Positions 1 through 11,310 of a stretch of DNA of 64,000 bases are shown piece by piece. The stretch covers positions 222,936-286,935 of the forward strand of contig NZ_ACIS01000008.1 in NCBI RefSeq assembly GCF_000174355.1, written 5' to 3'. Each line of letters begins with the position of its first letter. Position 1 is the first letter of the stretch. The position numbers were made by a program, and so were the translations under genes. The notes below the pieces were generated by a model. The model searched no databases and was not told the origin of the DNA. It saw only the letters and a list, made by a program, of their open reading frames with translations. Origin of the DNA: Pseudogulbenkiania ferrooxidans 2002. GTDB lineage: Bacteria > Pseudomonadota > Gammaproteobacteria > Burkholderiales > Chromobacteriaceae.

Positions 1-564
1 ACGCTGTCCGGCGGCGAACAGCAGCGCGTGGCGCTGGCACGCGCGCTGGTGACGTCGCCGCGCCTGCTGCTGCTGGACGAACCGTTCTCCAGCCTCGACG
101 CCCACCTGCGCCAGAGCCTGCAGGCCGAGTTCCGCCGCCGGCTGGCCGCCGCGCATATCCCGGCGATCCTGGTCACGCATGACCGCGCCGAGGCCTTTGC
201 GCTGGCCGATCGCGTGGCGGTGCTGCAGCAGGGCAAGGTGGTGCAGTGCGGCCGGCCGCAGGAGCTGCTGGCGGCGCCGCGCAACGCCTGGGTGGCCTCG
301 TTCATCGGCTACCACAACGTGCTGGACGACGGCGTGCTGCCGGAGCAGGCCTTCCTGCTCGGGCCGGCGCATCCCCCGGCGCGCGTGGAGCGGGTTGACA
401 GCCTCAGCGAGGGCATCCGCGTCGAGCTGACACAGCAGGCGGCGCGTTTCACGCTGACGCTGTCGGCGCGCGAGGCGGCGCAGTTTCCCGAGGGCCTGCG
501 CGCCGGGCAGAACATCGGGCTCGGCATCGACCGCAGCCGGCTGATCCGCTTTGCCGGGGCGTGA
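1..564 (+). CDS. ABC transporter ATP-binding protein, C-terminal part
   Basis: This is the ATPase subunit of an ABC importer, cut by the window edge. The first visible residues are the ABC signature [15 protein letters not shown], so Walker A and the Q-loop lie upstream. Walker B (LLLLDEPF), the D-loop (SSLDAHL) and the H-loop histidine in [10 protein letters not shown] follow. About 90 residues after VASFIGYHN form a tail of the kind that carries a TOBE-like regulatory domain in CysA/PotA/FbpC-type ATPases. The substrate cannot be told, because any permease and binding-protein partners would lie upstream. The gene converges on the neighbouring binding-protein gene, which belongs to the branched-chain amino acid class and is unlikely to be its partner. 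Confidence 0.85.
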   Translation, partial: TLSGGEQQRVALARALVTSPRLLLLDEPFSSLDAHLRQSLQAEFRRRLAAAHIPAILVTHDRAEAFALADRVAVLQQGKVVQCGRPQELLAAPRNAWVASFIGYHNVLDDGVLPEQAFLLGPAHPPARVERVDSLSEGIRVELTQQAARFTLTLSAREAAQFPEGLRAGQNIGLGIDRSRLIRFAGA

Positions 565-589
565 GAAGGAGAGGGGGCGGGCAAACAAA

Positions 590-617
590 AACGGCACCCG
601 GTTTCCCGGATGCCGTT
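590..617 (-). terminator. Intrinsic terminator of the binding-lipoprotein gene
   Basis: The inverted repeat AACGGCA(C)CCGG / CCGG(A)TGCCGTT has a short loop. On the minus strand it is followed by TTTTTGTTTG, so it ends transcripts of the gene at 640-1851. The plus strand has no T-run. Confidence 0.75.
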
Positions 618-639
618 CTGATCTGACGTGCGTCGACGC

Positions 640-1851
640 TTACTGCGCGGCGGAGGCGTTGCCCGCCGGCGCAGTACCGCCACCCAGTACCTTGGCTACT
701 TCCCACTGGCCGTTCTTGACCTGGTAGATGGTCACGGTCGGGTTGAGGCGGTCGCCCTTGGCGTCGAACTTCACCGGGCCGGTGACGCCGGCGAATTCCA
801 CCTTGGACAGTGCCGGCAGGTACTTGGCCGGCTCGGCCGAGTCGGCCTTCTGCATCGCCGCTACCAGGGTGCGTACGGCGTCGTAGCTGTACGGCGAGAA
901 CACCGCCACGTCCTGCTTGAACTTGGCCTTGTACTTCTCGCTGAAGCTGGTGAAGCCCGGCATCTTGTCGTTCGGCTGGCCGGCGGTGGAGGCGTAGTTG
1001 CCTTCGGCGTCGGCGCCGGCGAGCTTCAGGTAATCCGGGGTGCGGGTGCCGTCGCCCGAGAGCAGCTTGGCGGTCAGGCCAAGGCGCTTCATCTGCTTGG
1101 TGAGCGGGCCGGACTGGGCTTCCATGCCGCCGAAGAAGATCACTTCCGGCTTCAGCGCCTTGAGGGTGGTCAGGATGGCGGCGAAGTCGGTGGACTTGTC
1201 GTTGGTGAACTCGCGCTTGACGATCTCGGCGCCGCCGGCCTTGGCGGCCTTCTCGAACTCGTCGGCCAGGCCCTGGCCGTAGGCGGTGCGGTCGTCGATG
1301 ATGGCGATCTTCTTGGCCTTCAGCTCGTTCACGGCGAAGGCGCCCAGCGCCTGGCCCTGGGCGGCGTCATCGGCGATCACGCGGAACGCGGTCTTGTAGC
1401 CCTGCTGGGTGTAGCTGGGCGAGGTGGCCGACGGCGAAATCTGCGGAATGCCGGCGTCGGAGTAGATCTTGGACGCCGGGATGGTGGCGCCGGAGGTGAC
1501 GTGGCCGATGACGCCGGCCACTTGCGCGTCCACCAGGCGCTGCGCGACCTGGGTGGCGGCTTTCGGGTCGGCCTGGTCGTCTTCCGACACCAGCTCGAAT
1601 TTCACTTTCTTGCCGCCGAGCGAGATGCCTTCGGCGTTCAGTTCGTCCACGGCAACCTGCGCGCCGTTCTCGCTGTCCTTGCCGTAGTTGGCGGCCGGAC
1701 CGGTGATCGGGCCGGCGTGGCCGATCTTCACCACCAGCTCGTCGGCGGCGGGGGCGCTCTTGGCGGCGTCGGCGCTGGTTTCGGCCTTCTGGCCGCAGGC
1801 GGCGAGGCCGGCGACGGCCACGGCGATGCAACTCATCTTGATGAGGGTCAT
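640..1851 (-). CDS. Branched-chain amino acid-type ABC substrate-binding lipoprotein
   Basis: Periplasmic binding protein (403 aa) of the LivJ/LivK, type I periplasmic fold, family. The start is ATG at 1851 because GGAG lies just upstream (1852-1860) and the protein then opens with a lipoprotein signal whose lipobox is LAAC, with the lipidated Cys at residue 19. A low-complexity linker follows, then IGHAGPITGPAANYGKDSEN, the usual opening of this family (residues about 42-61), and the ligand-fold motifs AGVIGHVTSGATI and AIIDDRTAYGQG. The protein would deliver a branched-chain or similar amino acid to a Liv permease. No permease or ATPase genes of that type adjoin it, so it looks like an orphan binding protein. 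The ligand is inferred from family only. Confidence 0.88.
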   Translation of the reverse strand: MTLIKMSCIAVAVAGLAACGQKAETSADAAKSAPAADELVVKIGHAGPITGPAANYGKDSENGAQVAVDELNAEGISLGGKKVKFELVSEDDQADPKAATQVAQRLVDAQVAGVIGHVTSGATIPASKIYSDAGIPQISPSATSPSYTQQGYKTAFRVIADDAAQGQALGAFAVNELKAKKIAIIDDRTAYGQGLADEFEKAAKAGGAEIVKREFTNDKSTDFAAILTTLKALKPEVIFFGGMEAQSGPLTKQMKRLGLTAKLLSGDGTRTPDYLKLAGADAEGNYASTAGQPNDKMPGFTSFSEKYKAKFKQDVAVFSPYSYDAVRTLVAAMQKADSAEPAKYLPALSKVEFAGVTGPVKFDAKGDRLNPTVTIYQVKNGQWEVAKVLGGGTAPAGNASAAQ

Positions 1852-2131
1852 GGGATCTCCAAACGATCGATCTTGAAACGATAAGGCCCGGACTGTGCCG
1901 GGCTTGCTTGTTATCGGACCGTCCACGGCGTGTGCCCTGGCCGCGAGCGGTCTATGAGATAAATTCTACCGCGTAACGACGCTGCAGTGCAGCATAAAAG
2001 CCATGATTTTTGGCCGAAAAGCAGACAAATTCACTGTCCGTGTGGTATCGAGGCGGTGCTGCTTGGGGCGTTAGCCGGGCGGGGTAGCGGCTGCCATGCC
2101 GCCATGCCGAACGCTTGGCGCCGGGGCGTAC

Positions 2132-3007
2132 TCACGCCGTCAGGAACGGGCGCAGGGCTTCGGCCAACCTTTCCGGCTGCTCCCACTGGATCATGTGCCC
2201 GGCCTCGGGGACGGTGACTTCGCTGAGCCTGGCAAAGCAGGCGCGCCGCTCGTCCAGCGTGGCGAACACGCCCTTGGCCATCGGGTGGTCCCACATGTCG
2301 CCGCCGATCACCCACAGCACCGGGCAGGCGATGCGCCGCCAGCAGGCCTTGGCTTCTTCCAGCCGGTACAGCACCGGGTTGACCATCTTGTGGCGCGGGT
2401 CGGCGCGGTAGCGGAGCGTGCCGTCGATCTCGTGGGTCAGCGCCGCCGCCAGAAAGCGGGCGCGGGCGCTGTCCAGGCGCGGATTGCGCTCGGCCAGGCG
2501 CGCCGCGACGTCGTCCAGCGTGCCGAGCGGCTGGTAGCCCGGCATGGTGTGCTGTTCGCGTAGCCAGCGCGCGTAGCGGCCGGGCGCCTCTTCCGGACGC
2601 GTTGCCGCCAGCCCGAAGCCCTCGACGCAGACCAGCCGCGTCAGCCGCTCCGGCCGCACCCCGGCGTAGAGGCCGGCGATCATCGCCCCCATGCTGTGGC
2701 CGATCAGCGTCACCGGGGTGTCGGGCGAATAGTGCTGCAGCAGCGCATCGAGGTCGGCCAGGTAGTCCGGGAAGTAATAGCTGCCGCGGTTCCATTCGCT
2801 GTCGCCGAAGCCGCGCCAGTCCGGCGCGATGACGTGCCAGCCGTCGCCCAGCGCGTCGACCAGGAACTGGAAGGTGGCGGACGAATCCATCCAGCCATGC
2901 AGCATGAACAAGCGTGGCGCGCCGTCCGCTCCCCAGTGGCGCACGTGGTAACGGTGCTGGCGCAGGATCACGGTTTCGGAGCGGGAGGTGAGCAGAGGTT
3001 GAGACAT
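2132..3007 (-). CDS. Alpha/beta-fold hydrolase
   Basis: A 291-aa single-domain alpha/beta hydrolase with no signal peptide, so probably cytoplasmic. The lid-less core starts with VRHWGADGAPRLFMLHGWMD (oxyanion HGW). The nucleophile elbow is GHSMGAM, with Ser as the predicted nucleophile. The catalytic His is probably in EAGHMIQWEQPE near the C-terminus, and an acid is expected in the VIGGDMWDHP region. The family includes esterases, epoxide hydrolases and C-C hydrolases, and nothing in the sequence fixes the substrate. It lies downstream of guaB on the same strand but is separated from it by a terminator, so it is probably transcribed on its own. Confidence 0.85.
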   Translation of the reverse strand: MSQPLLTSRSETVILRQHRYHVRHWGADGAPRLFMLHGWMDSSATFQFLVDALGDGWHVIAPDWRGFGDSEWNRGSYYFPDYLADLDALLQHYSPDTPVTLIGHSMGAMIAGLYAGVRPERLTRLVCVEGFGLAATRPEEAPGRYARWLREQHTMPGYQPLGTLDDVAARLAERNPRLDSARARFLAAALTHEIDGTLRYRADPRHKMVNPVLYRLEEAKACWRRIACPVLWVIGGDMWDHPMAKGVFATLDERRACFARLSEVTVPEAGHMIQWEQPERLAEALRPFLTA

Positions 3008-3085
3008 GGCGCGGGCGATCGGTCAAAGACGTGGGCGTAGTGTAGCGTCATCGCCCGCCCCGACGACAGGGTTGGCCGAAGCCAT

Positions 3086-3115
3086 GAAAAAACCCGCTTC
3101 CGGAGAAGCGGGTTT
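3086..3115 (-). terminator. Intrinsic terminator of guaB
   Basis: Perfect stem ACCCGCTTC / GAAGCGGGT around a short loop, followed on the minus strand by TTTTTTC. It lies 27 nt after the guaB stop codon. Confidence 0.85.
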
Positions 3116-3141
3116 CTTGCCGAACGGAAACGCCTGTCGAC

Positions 3142-5322
<2,181 letters not shown>

Positions 5323-5325
5323 TCA

Positions 5326-7131
5326 GTGACTAGCAGCACGACGTTCGACCCCAAAGCCATCCTGACCCACCTGCCCAACCTGCCCGGTGTCTACCGCATG
5401 CTCGACGCGGCCGGCAAGGTGCTCTACGTGGGCAAGGCCATCGACCTCAAGAAGCGCGTCAGCTCCTATTTCCAGAAAAACGACCTGAGCCCGCGCATCC
5501 AGCTCATGGTGCGCCAGATCGCCGCCATCGAGACCACCGTGACGCGCTCCGAGGCCGAGGCGCTGATCCTGGAAAACAACCTGATCAAGGCGCTGGCGCC
5601 GCGTTACAACATCCTGTTCCGCGACGACAAGTCCTATCCCTACCTGATGCTGTCGGCGCACGCCTACCCGCAGCTGGCTTATTTCCGCGGCGATCCGAAA
5701 AAACCGCACCAGTATTTCGGGCCGTATCCCAACAGCTACGCGGTGCGCGAGAGCATCCAGATCCTGCAGAAGGTGTTCCGCCTGCGCACCTGTGAAGACG
5801 CGGTGTTCGCCAACCGTTCGCGCCCCTGCCTGCTGTACCAGATCAAGCGCTGCTCGGGACCGTGCGTCGAACACATCGACGAGGCGGCGTACCGCGCCGA
5901 CGTGGCCAACGCCGTCGCCTTCCTGCAGGGCAAGCAGAACGAGCTGATCGATAGCCTGACCGAACGCATGCTGGCCGCTTCCGAGGCGATGGAGTTCGAG
6001 CAGGCCGCCGCGCTGCGCGACCAGATCCAGGCGCTGTCGCGGGTGCAGGAGAAGCAGTTCGTGTCGAGCAACGTCAGCCATGACGCCGACGTGGTGGCGG
6101 TGGCCGAACAGCAGGGCGTGGTGTGCGTCAACCTGGTGATGGTGCGCGGCGGCCGCCATCTGGGCGACAAGAGCTTCTTCCCGCTCAACAGCGAGGGCAG
6201 CGACGCTTCGGCCAACCTCGAGGCCTTCCTGGCGCAACATTATCTGGGGGCGCCGCTGCCGCCGGTGATCATCGTCAACGGCGCGATCTCGCCCACGCTG
6301 CGCGACTACCTCGAGCAGCAGGCCGAGCGCCGCCTGGCCATCGTGGGCAACCCCATCGGCGAGCGCCGCGTCTGGCTGGAAATGGCCGAGAAGAACGCCC
6401 AACTCGCCATCCAGCAGAAACTCGCCAGCCACGCCACGCAGAGCCAGCGCCTGGCCCGGCTCAACGAGGTGCTGGAACTGGAAGGGGTGGAGCGGCTGGA
6501 GTGCTTCGACATCAGCCACACCCTGGGCGAGGCCACCGTCGCCTCCTGCGTGGTGTACGACCGCGGCGACATGCAGCCCTCCGAATACCGCCGCTACAAC
6601 ATCACCACCGCCAAGGCCGGCGACGATTACGGCGCCATGCGCGAGGTGCTGACGCGCCGCTACAGCAAGTTGGCCGAAGGCGAAGGCAAGCTGCCCGACG
6701 TGGTGCTGATCGACGGCGGCAAGGGCCAGGTTGGTGTGGCGCTGGAGGTGTTTGCCGACATCGGCCTCAACCTCCCCATCGTCGGCGTGGCCAAGGGCGA
6801 AGAGCGCAAGCCGGGGCTGGAAACACTGATCCTCCCGTACCGGGAAAAGACGCTACAATTGCCGCACGACCATCCCGCGCTGCACCTGATCCAGACCGTG
6901 CGCGACGAGGCGCACCGCTTTGCCATCACCGGCCACCGCGCCCGGCGCGGCAAGGCGCGCACCGCCTCCTCGCTGGAAGAGATCAACGGCGTGGGAGCCA
7001 AGCGTCGCCAACGGCTGCTGACCCGGTTTGGCGGATTGCGCGGGGTCATGGCGGCCAGCATCGACGACCTCGCCCAAGTGGAAGGCATCAGTCAGACGCT
7101 GGCCGAAAAGATCTACAACGCCCTGCACTGA
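5326..7131 (+). CDS. uvrC: UvrABC excinuclease subunit C
   Basis: UvrC (601 aa) makes the dual incisions of nucleotide excision repair with UvrA and UvrB. I choose GTG at 5326 ([12 protein letters not shown]), preceded by GAGAG, because it matches the usual short lead-in to [11 protein letters not shown]. An in-frame GTG at 5284 would add 14 residues without family similarity. Domains in order: GIY-YIG nuclease (about 15-95, [18 protein letters not shown]), Cys-containing region ([15 protein letters not shown]), UVR motif that binds UvrB (about 205-240), RNase H-like endonuclease domain ([26 protein letters not shown]), and tandem helix-hairpin-helix at the end ([16 protein letters not shown]). 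It is complete and pgsA follows after 19 nt, a common pairing. Confidence 0.97.
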   Translation: MTSSTTFDPKAILTHLPNLPGVYRMLDAAGKVLYVGKAIDLKKRVSSYFQKNDLSPRIQLMVRQIAAIETTVTRSEAEALILENNLIKALAPRYNILFRDDKSYPYLMLSAHAYPQLAYFRGDPKKPHQYFGPYPNSYAVRESIQILQKVFRLRTCEDAVFANRSRPCLLYQIKRCSGPCVEHIDEAAYRADVANAVAFLQGKQNELIDSLTERMLAASEAMEFEQAAALRDQIQALSRVQEKQFVSSNVSHDADVVAVAEQQGVVCVNLVMVRGGRHLGDKSFFPLNSEGSDASANLEAFLAQHYLGAPLPPVIIVNGAISPTLRDYLEQQAERRLAIVGNPIGERRVWLEMAEKNAQLAIQQKLASHATQSQRLARLNEVLELEGVERLECFDISHTLGEATVASCVVYDRGDMQPSEYRRYNITTAKAGDDYGAMREVLTRRYSKLAEGEGKLPDVVLIDGGKGQVGVALEVFADIGLNLPIVGVAKGEERKPGLETLILPYREKTLQLPHDHPALHLIQTVRDEAHRFAITGHRARRGKARTASSLEEINGVGAKRRQRLLTRFGGLRGVMAASIDDLAQVEGISQTLAEKIYNALH

Positions 7132-7150
7132 ACACAACAAGACCAGAACG

Positions 7151-7732
7151 ATGCCGTTTAACCTGCCGATATTCCTGACCTGGCTCCGGGTGGCCCTGAT
7201 CCCGATCTTCGTCGCCATCTTCTTTCTGCCCGACTCGCTGCTGTTGGCCGACATGCGCAACATCACCGGCGCCGTCATCTTCGCGCTGGCCGCGGTGACC
7301 GACTGGCTCGACGGCTACCTGGCGCGCAAGCTGGGGCAGACCTCGGCCTTCGGCGCCTTCCTCGATCCGGTGGCCGACAAGCTCATCGTCGCCGCCTCGC
7401 TGATCCTGCTGGTGCAGCTGACGCGCACCCCCGGCTGGATGGCGATGATCATCATCGGGCGCGAGATCGCCATCTCCGCCCTGCGCGAGTGGATGGCCGA
7501 GATGGGCACGCGCAAGAGCGTGGCGGTGGCCTATATCGGCAAGCTCAAGACCGCCGCGCAGATGGTGGCGATCCTGCTCCTGCTCTACGCCGGCCCGATC
7601 GTGCCCGGATTGAGTACCCTGGTGCTGGGTAACGTGTTCATGGTGCTGGCGGTGATTTTGACTTTGTGGTCAATGGTTTACTACCTGCGCATGGCGGCGC
7701 GCGAGTTTGCCGGTAAAAAAATCGATCTCTGA
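7151..7732 (+). CDS. pgsA: CDP-diacylglycerol-glycerol-3-phosphate 3-phosphatidyltransferase
   Basis: Integral membrane enzyme (193 aa) making phosphatidylglycerol phosphate from CDP-diacylglycerol and glycerol-3-phosphate, the branch point to PG and cardiolipin. The CDP-alcohol phosphotransferase signature D-G-x2-A-R-x8-G-x3-D-x3-D is intact in DGYLARKLGQTSAFGAFLDP (residues about 60-83). Several hydrophobic segments are evident (PIFVAIFFLP, ITGAVIFALAAV, AAQMVAILLLL, VFMVLAVILTLWSM). The ATG at 7151 gives the family-typical start MPFNLPIFLTWLRV. It follows uvrC by 19 nt and is probably co-transcribed. The next promoter starts 5 nt after its stop codon. Confidence 0.95.
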   Translation: MPFNLPIFLTWLRVALIPIFVAIFFLPDSLLLADMRNITGAVIFALAAVTDWLDGYLARKLGQTSAFGAFLDPVADKLIVAASLILLVQLTRTPGWMAMIIIGREIAISALREWMAEMGTRKSVAVAYIGKLKTAAQMVAILLLLYAGPIVPGLSTLVLGNVFMVLAVILTLWSMVYYLRMAAREFAGKKIDL

Positions 7733-7736
7733 GCTG

Positions 7737-7764
7737 TTGACAGGGGGCGATAAATCCTTATAAT
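7737..7764 (+). promoter_or_regulatory. Consensus sigma70 promoter of the tRNA-Gly/Cys operon
   Basis: Perfect TTGACA (7737-7742) and TATAAT (7759-7764) with a 16-bp spacer, starting just after the pgsA stop codon. It is followed by a G/C-containing start region and then four tRNA-Gly genes. A fully consensus promoter fits stable RNA transcription. Confidence 0.9.
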
Positions 7765-7810
7765 TCGCAGTCTCTCGACGCAGCAATGCAGCGAGACAGT
7801 GAAAGACAAA

Positions 7811-7886
7811 GCGGGAATAGCTCAGTTGGTAGAGCGCAACCTTGCCAAGGTTGAGGTCGCGAGTTCGAGCCTCGTTTCCCGCTCCA
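7811..7886 (+). tRNA. tRNA-Gly(GCC), copy 1
   Basis: 76 nt with encoded CCA. Acceptor GCGGGAA/TTCCCGC, anticodon stem CAACC/GGTTG, loop TTGCCAA giving anticodon GCC. Confidence 0.97.
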
Positions 7887-7910
7887 GTTTTTCATGGCAT
7901 ATCCGGCGAT

Positions 7911-7986
7911 GCGGGAATAGCTCAGTTGGTAGAGCGCAACCTTGCCAAGGTTGAGGTCGCGAGTTCGAGCCTCGTTTCCCGCTCCA
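7911..7986 (+). tRNA. tRNA-Gly(GCC), copy 2
   Basis: Identical in sequence to the copy at 7811. The short spacers between copies are unrelated to each other. Confidence 0.97.
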
Positions 7987-8017
7987 AACACCGGAAAAAC
8001 AGATTCGTTTCACAGAC

Positions 8018-8093
8018 GCGGGAATAGCTCAGTTGGTAGAGCGCAACCTTGCCAAGGTTGAGGTCGCGAGTTCGAGCCTCGTTTCCCGCTCCA
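8018..8093 (+). tRNA. tRNA-Gly(GCC), copy 3
   Basis: Identical to the copy at 7811, with encoded CCA. Confidence 0.97.
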
Positions 8094-8119
8094 GCGCCTG
8101 TCAAATGTAATCGCACCAT

Positions 8120-8195
8120 GCGGGAATAGCTCAGTTGGTAGAGCGCAACCTTGCCAAGGTTGAGGTCGCGAGTTCGAGCCTCGTTTCCCGCTCCA
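8120..8195 (+). tRNA. tRNA-Gly(GCC), copy 4
   Basis: Identical to the copy at 7811, with encoded CCA. Last of the four Gly genes and followed by tRNA-Cys in the same transcript. Confidence 0.97.
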
Positions 8196-8235
8196 GTTTC
8201 ATCGATTCGCCTAGCGCGTCGATACGCCAGTCAAT

Positions 8236-8309
8236 GGCGGGGTGGCAGAGTGGTTATGCAGCGGCCTGCAAAGCCGTGGACGCCGGTTCGATTCCGACCC
8301 CCGCCTCCA
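8236..8309 (+). tRNA. tRNA-Cys(GCA)
   Basis: 74 nt with encoded CCA. Acceptor GGCGGGG/CCCCGCC, anticodon loop CTGCAAA giving GCA. A terminator follows 3 nt later, closing the Gly-Gly-Gly-Gly-Cys operon. Confidence 0.96.
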
Positions 8310-8312
8310 GAT

Positions 8313-8342
8313 AAAAAGCCCTGATTTTTCAGGGCTTTTTTC
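8313..8342 (+). terminator. Intrinsic terminator of the tRNA-Gly/Cys operon
   Basis: Stem AAGCCCTGA / TCAGGGCTT with a T-rich loop, then a run of six T. Confidence 0.9.
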
Positions 8343-8506
8343 TTTTCTCCGGCATGAGCTGATGGCGCGCGGGCCGTGGGCCTGTCCATCGAGATGGGGT
8401 GTCTCCGAGCGAAGGAGATGCCAACGGAAAGCACGATCGCCGGCCTTGGCCGGGAGGCCCGGACTGACGCAAACACCCGTCAGGGCCTGATCGGGCCTGA
8501 GTCTGA

Positions 8507-8535
8507 TTGCCTGTGGGGGCGCTCTGGGCTAGAAT
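8507..8535 (+). promoter_or_regulatory. Promoter of tRNA-Leu(TAA)
   Basis: TTGCCT (8507-8512), 17-bp spacer, TAGAAT (8530-8535). It lies 11 nt before the mature tRNA 5' end. Confidence 0.65.
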
Positions 8536-8546
8536 CTCGCCTCCAT

Positions 8547-8631
8547 GCCCGGGTGGTGAAATTGGTAGACACAAGGGACTTAAAATCCCTCGCCGCAAGG
8601 TGTACCGGTTCGACCCCGGTCCCGGGCACCA
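8547..8631 (+). tRNA. tRNA-Leu(TAA)
   Basis: 85-nt class II tRNA with a long variable arm and encoded CCA. Acceptor GCCCGGG/CCCGGGC, anticodon stem AGGGA/TCCCT, loop CTTAAAA giving TAA. Confidence 0.96.
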
Positions 8632-8655
8632 TACTGAACTGAGTGACAGACGAGA

Positions 8656-8681
8656 CCGTAGCGCCAGCTGCGGCTTTTTTG
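8656..8681 (+). terminator. Intrinsic terminator after tRNA-Leu
   Basis: Stem CCGTAGC / GCTGCGG (one G-T pair) with loop GCCA, then TTTTTTG. The stretch from here to 8929 holds no gene I can support. Confidence 0.75.
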
Positions 8682-8929
8682 TATCCGGGGTGCCGTGGCG
8701 AGACTGTCTCGCCGTGGGCGCCTGCAACGTGATGTTTTCCTGCCCACGAAGATGGGCGCCGGACGAGCTGGGGTTTCACTTTTGCCGGAGTTCTGGCATA
8801 AGATACGCCTTCTGTGGGCGTTACCGGTCCTGTAGCCGGCGGTAGCGTTTGGAAAATGAGGCGTGCATCAGCAAGCCTCGGTCGGGTGGAGGATGTTCCG
8901 CCGGCCATCAACCGACTAGATTGAAGTTC

Positions 8930-9334
8930 ATGAAGCCAAATACCGAAACGGCACTGGGTGCTGCTCTCAAGAACGCTGTGCAGAGTCTGAGCAAGAAAAA
9001 GCAGACTGAAATGATCGCCGAGCATGTGTACAGCAAGTTCGAAGTGTTCCGCCAGTTCCGTCCTCTGGCCATCGGCATCCACGAAAGCCTGATCGCCGCC
9101 TTGCCGCAGTTCGACGCCGTGCTGATCGCCCGCGTGGTCGCCAATCATTGCCGCAAGCCGCGCTACGTCAAGGCGCTGGCACGCGGCGGCAAGCGTTTCG
9201 ACCTGGCCTGTAAGCCGGCTGGCGAAGTGACGGCGGAAGAAAAGCAGGCCGCCGAGGGCCAGATGGCCGCCAAGGTGGCCGCCGTCGCGGCTCCGGCCGA
9301 AACTGCCGCTGCCACGGAGCAGCCGGCCGAATAA
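8930..9334 (+). CDS. proQ: ProQ/FinO-type RNA chaperone
   Basis: Small RNA-binding protein (134 aa) of the ProQ/FinO family, which binds structured small RNAs and mRNA 3' ends. The FinO core covers most of the protein: FRQFRPLAIGIHESLIAALP, then ARVVANHCRKPRYVKALARG and GKRFDLACKPAGEVTAEEK (residues about 45-110). The remaining tail is Ala-rich and short. E. coli ProQ has a linker and a separate C-terminal Tudor-like domain, and both are absent. The protein therefore resembles the minimal ProQ known from Neisseria meningitidis. The start is ATG at 8930, and in-frame codons upstream encode nothing conserved. A terminator follows directly. Hfq is also encoded in this window (29839). Confidence 0.9.
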   Translation: MKPNTETALGAALKNAVQSLSKKKQTEMIAEHVYSKFEVFRQFRPLAIGIHESLIAALPQFDAVLIARVVANHCRKPRYVKALARGGKRFDLACKPAGEVTAEEKQAAEGQMAAKVAAVAAPAETAAATEQPAE

Positions 9335-9355
9335 GCCAGACGCTGCGGCGCCGGC

Positions 9356-9396
9356 AAAAAACCCTCCTTGTGCCCTTGTGGCCGGAGGGTTTTTTC
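9356..9396 (+). terminator. Intrinsic terminator of proQ
   Basis: AAAAAACCCTCC pairs with GGAGGGTTTTTT around a 16-nt loop. It could work in both directions. Confidence 0.85.
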
Positions 9397-9477
9397 ATGT
9401 CCGGGTCTAAACTGAAACCGGTGCAGGCCGTAACCGCGGTAGGATGCTCTCTCACGATTGTTTCCGAGGACAAGCGC

Positions 9478-10608
9478 ATGCGCTGGCTCATCGCCCCTGA
9501 CTCCTTCAAAGGTTCGCTCGCCGCCCGTGAGGTGGCCGAAGCCATGGCGCGCGGCATCCGGCGCGCGGAGCCGTCCGCCGACTGCCGCTTGTGCCCGATG
9601 GCGGACGGCGGCGAGGGGACGCTCGACGCCCTCCACGCCACGCTCGGGGGCGAATGGCACCGCGCTAGCGTGCATGATGCCGAGGGGCGTCCGTGCGAGG
9701 CGGAGTGGCTGCTGCTGCCGCACGGCGTGGCGGTGGTCGAAGTGGCGCGCGTGGTCGGCCTGCCCGACGTCGGCCCCGCCAGCGTGCACGAGCGTGACAC
9801 GCGCGGTGTCGGCGAGCTGATTCGCGCCTGCCTCGACGCCGGGGCACGCCATATCGCGGTCGGCCTCGGCGGTTCCAGCACCAACGACGGCGGCGCCGGC
9901 TGCCTGGTCGGGCTGGGGGTGCGCCTGCTTGACCGCGAGGGGCAGACCCTGGCGCCGCTCCCCGATCAGCTGGGACGCGTGGCGGCGCTCGACTTGTCCG
10001 GGCTGGACGCACGGCTGGAGGTGACCAAGCTGGAGCTGTGGTCCGACGTCGACAATCCGCTGCTGGGGCCGCGCGGTGCAACCGCGGTGTTTGGCCCGCA
10101 GAAGGGCGTCGCCCCCGATGCCGTGGCGCGGCTTGACGCCGCCATCGCCCGCTTTGCCGCCGCTGCCGATCACGCCTTCGGCCAACCTTGTGCCGAGCTG
10201 CCTGGCAGTGGCGCCGCGGGCGGCCTGGGGTACGCCCTGCACCTGCTGGGCGGCCGCTGCCATTCCGGCGCCACGGCGCTGGCGGAACTCTCCGGCCTGA
10301 GCGACGCCATCGCCCAGGTCGACTGGGTGCTCACCGGCGAGGGCTGCAGCGACGGCCAGACCCTGGCCGGCAAGGCGCCGGCCAGGGTGGCCGAACTGGC
10401 GCGGGCGGCCGGGGTGCCGGTCAGCCTGCTGTCCGGGGCGGTGCTGCCGGATGCCGAAGGACAGCTGGCTGCGCATTTCGACGGATGCTTCTCATTGTGC
10501 AGCCGCCCGATGACGCTGGAGGCGGCGATACAGCAGGCCGCACCGTTACTGGAGCAGGCGGCGGAGCAGCTGGCGCGCCTGGTGCTGGCGGGAAGGAGGG
10601 GGCCATGA
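9478..10608 (+). CDS. Glycerate 2-kinase
   Basis: Glycerate kinase (376 aa) of the GlxK/GarK class I family, which phosphorylates D-glycerate, normally to 2-phosphoglycerate in this class. Start ATG at 9478 with GAGGA 7 nt upstream gives [23 protein letters not shown], the family's characteristic opening. Further signatures are [14 protein letters not shown] (about 41-54), [41 protein letters not shown] and [18 protein letters not shown]. The length is normal. It overlaps the macrodomain gene by an ATGA junction, so the two are translationally coupled. No other glyoxylate or glucarate genes are nearby. Confidence 0.93.
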   Translation: MRWLIAPDSFKGSLAAREVAEAMARGIRRAEPSADCRLCPMADGGEGTLDALHATLGGEWHRASVHDAEGRPCEAEWLLLPHGVAVVEVARVVGLPDVGPASVHERDTRGVGELIRACLDAGARHIAVGLGGSSTNDGGAGCLVGLGVRLLDREGQTLAPLPDQLGRVAALDLSGLDARLEVTKLELWSDVDNPLLGPRGATAVFGPQKGVAPDAVARLDAAIARFAAAADHAFGQPCAELPGSGAAGGLGYALHLLGGRCHSGATALAELSGLSDAIAQVDWVLTGEGCSDGQTLAGKAPARVAELARAAGVPVSLLSGAVLPDAEGQLAAHFDGCFSLCSRPMTLEAAIQQAAPLLEQAAEQLARLVLAGRRGP

Positions 10609-11147
10609 AACGGCAAATGGGGCCGACCGTGCTGGAAGTCTGGCAGGGGGACATCACGCAGCTCGACGTCGATGCCATCGTCAACGCCGCCAACAGCAGC
10701 CTGCTCGGCGGCGGCGGCGTGGACGGGGCCATCCACCGCGCCGCCGGACCGGAACTGCTGGCCGAGTGCCGCACTCTGGGCGGCTGCCCGACCGGCCAGG
10801 CGCGGCTGACACAGGGCTACCGCCTGCCGGCGCGCCACGTCATCCATACCGTCGGGCCGGTCTGGCACGGCGGGGCATCCGGCGAAGCCGAATTGCTCGC
10901 CTCGTGTTACCGGACCAGCCTGCAGCTGGCCGCCGAACACGGCTTGCACAGCGTGGCGTTCCCGGCGATCAGCTGCGGCGTCTACGGCTACCCCGTGCCT
11001 GCGGCCCTGTCCATCGCCTGCGAGACGGTCGCCACCTGGCTGCAGAGCCACGAACATACCATCACCGAGGTGCGCTTCGTCGCCTATGGCGAGGCGATCC
11101 GTCAGCAATGGGAGCAGGCGCTGGCCGTCTTGGCACTCCCGGGGTGA
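10605..11147 (+). CDS. Macrodomain protein (O-acetyl-ADP-ribose deacetylase-like)
   Basis: Single macrodomain (180 aa) of the YmdB/MacroD type, which hydrolyses O-acetyl-ADP-ribose or removes ADP-ribose from acidic side chains. Recognised by [20 protein letters not shown] (about 16-35), the [14 protein letters not shown] loop, HVIHTVGP and the phosphate loop [13 protein letters not shown]. The catalytic Asp-containing GVDGAIH and Asn-containing NAANSS motifs are intact. Its ATG overlaps the glycerate kinase stop. The partner metabolite of this pair is not obvious. Confidence 0.92.
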   Translation: MKRQMGPTVLEVWQGDITQLDVDAIVNAANSSLLGGGGVDGAIHRAAGPELLAECRTLGGCPTGQARLTQGYRLPARHVIHTVGPVWHGGASGEAELLASCYRTSLQLAAEHGLHSVAFPAISCGVYGYPVPAALSIACETVATWLQSHEHTITEVRFVAYGEAIRQQWEQALAVLALPG

Positions 11148-11234
11148 ACCGACCGGCCATCGTCTTGTCTGACTCTCTCGCCGCCGTCGCGCGCTGCGGC
11201 GGGCTGCGCGTTCCTACGATATAAACAAACGGTC

Positions 11235-11263
11235 TTGGTCACGGTCGATACCAACTATATGAT
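11235..11263 (+). promoter_or_regulatory. Possible promoter of cysK
   Basis: TTGGTC (11235-11240), 17-bp spacer, TATGAT (11258-11263), about 47 nt before the cysK ATG. A match of moderate quality. Confidence 0.4.
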
Positions 11264-11310
11264 GACAGGTGATAACGTGTGGCCACTTTTGGGTTAAGGG
11301 AGAATAAGCA

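Noticed and set aside
640..1926. Start of the binding-lipoprotein gene at 1926
   Set aside because: The extra 25 residues are not signal-like. ATG at 1851 has an SD and gives a proper lipoprotein signal.
7811..8195. Regularly spaced 76-nt repeats that could suggest a CRISPR-like array
   Set aside because: The repeats fold as tRNA-Gly with CCA ends and are too long. No cas genes are present.
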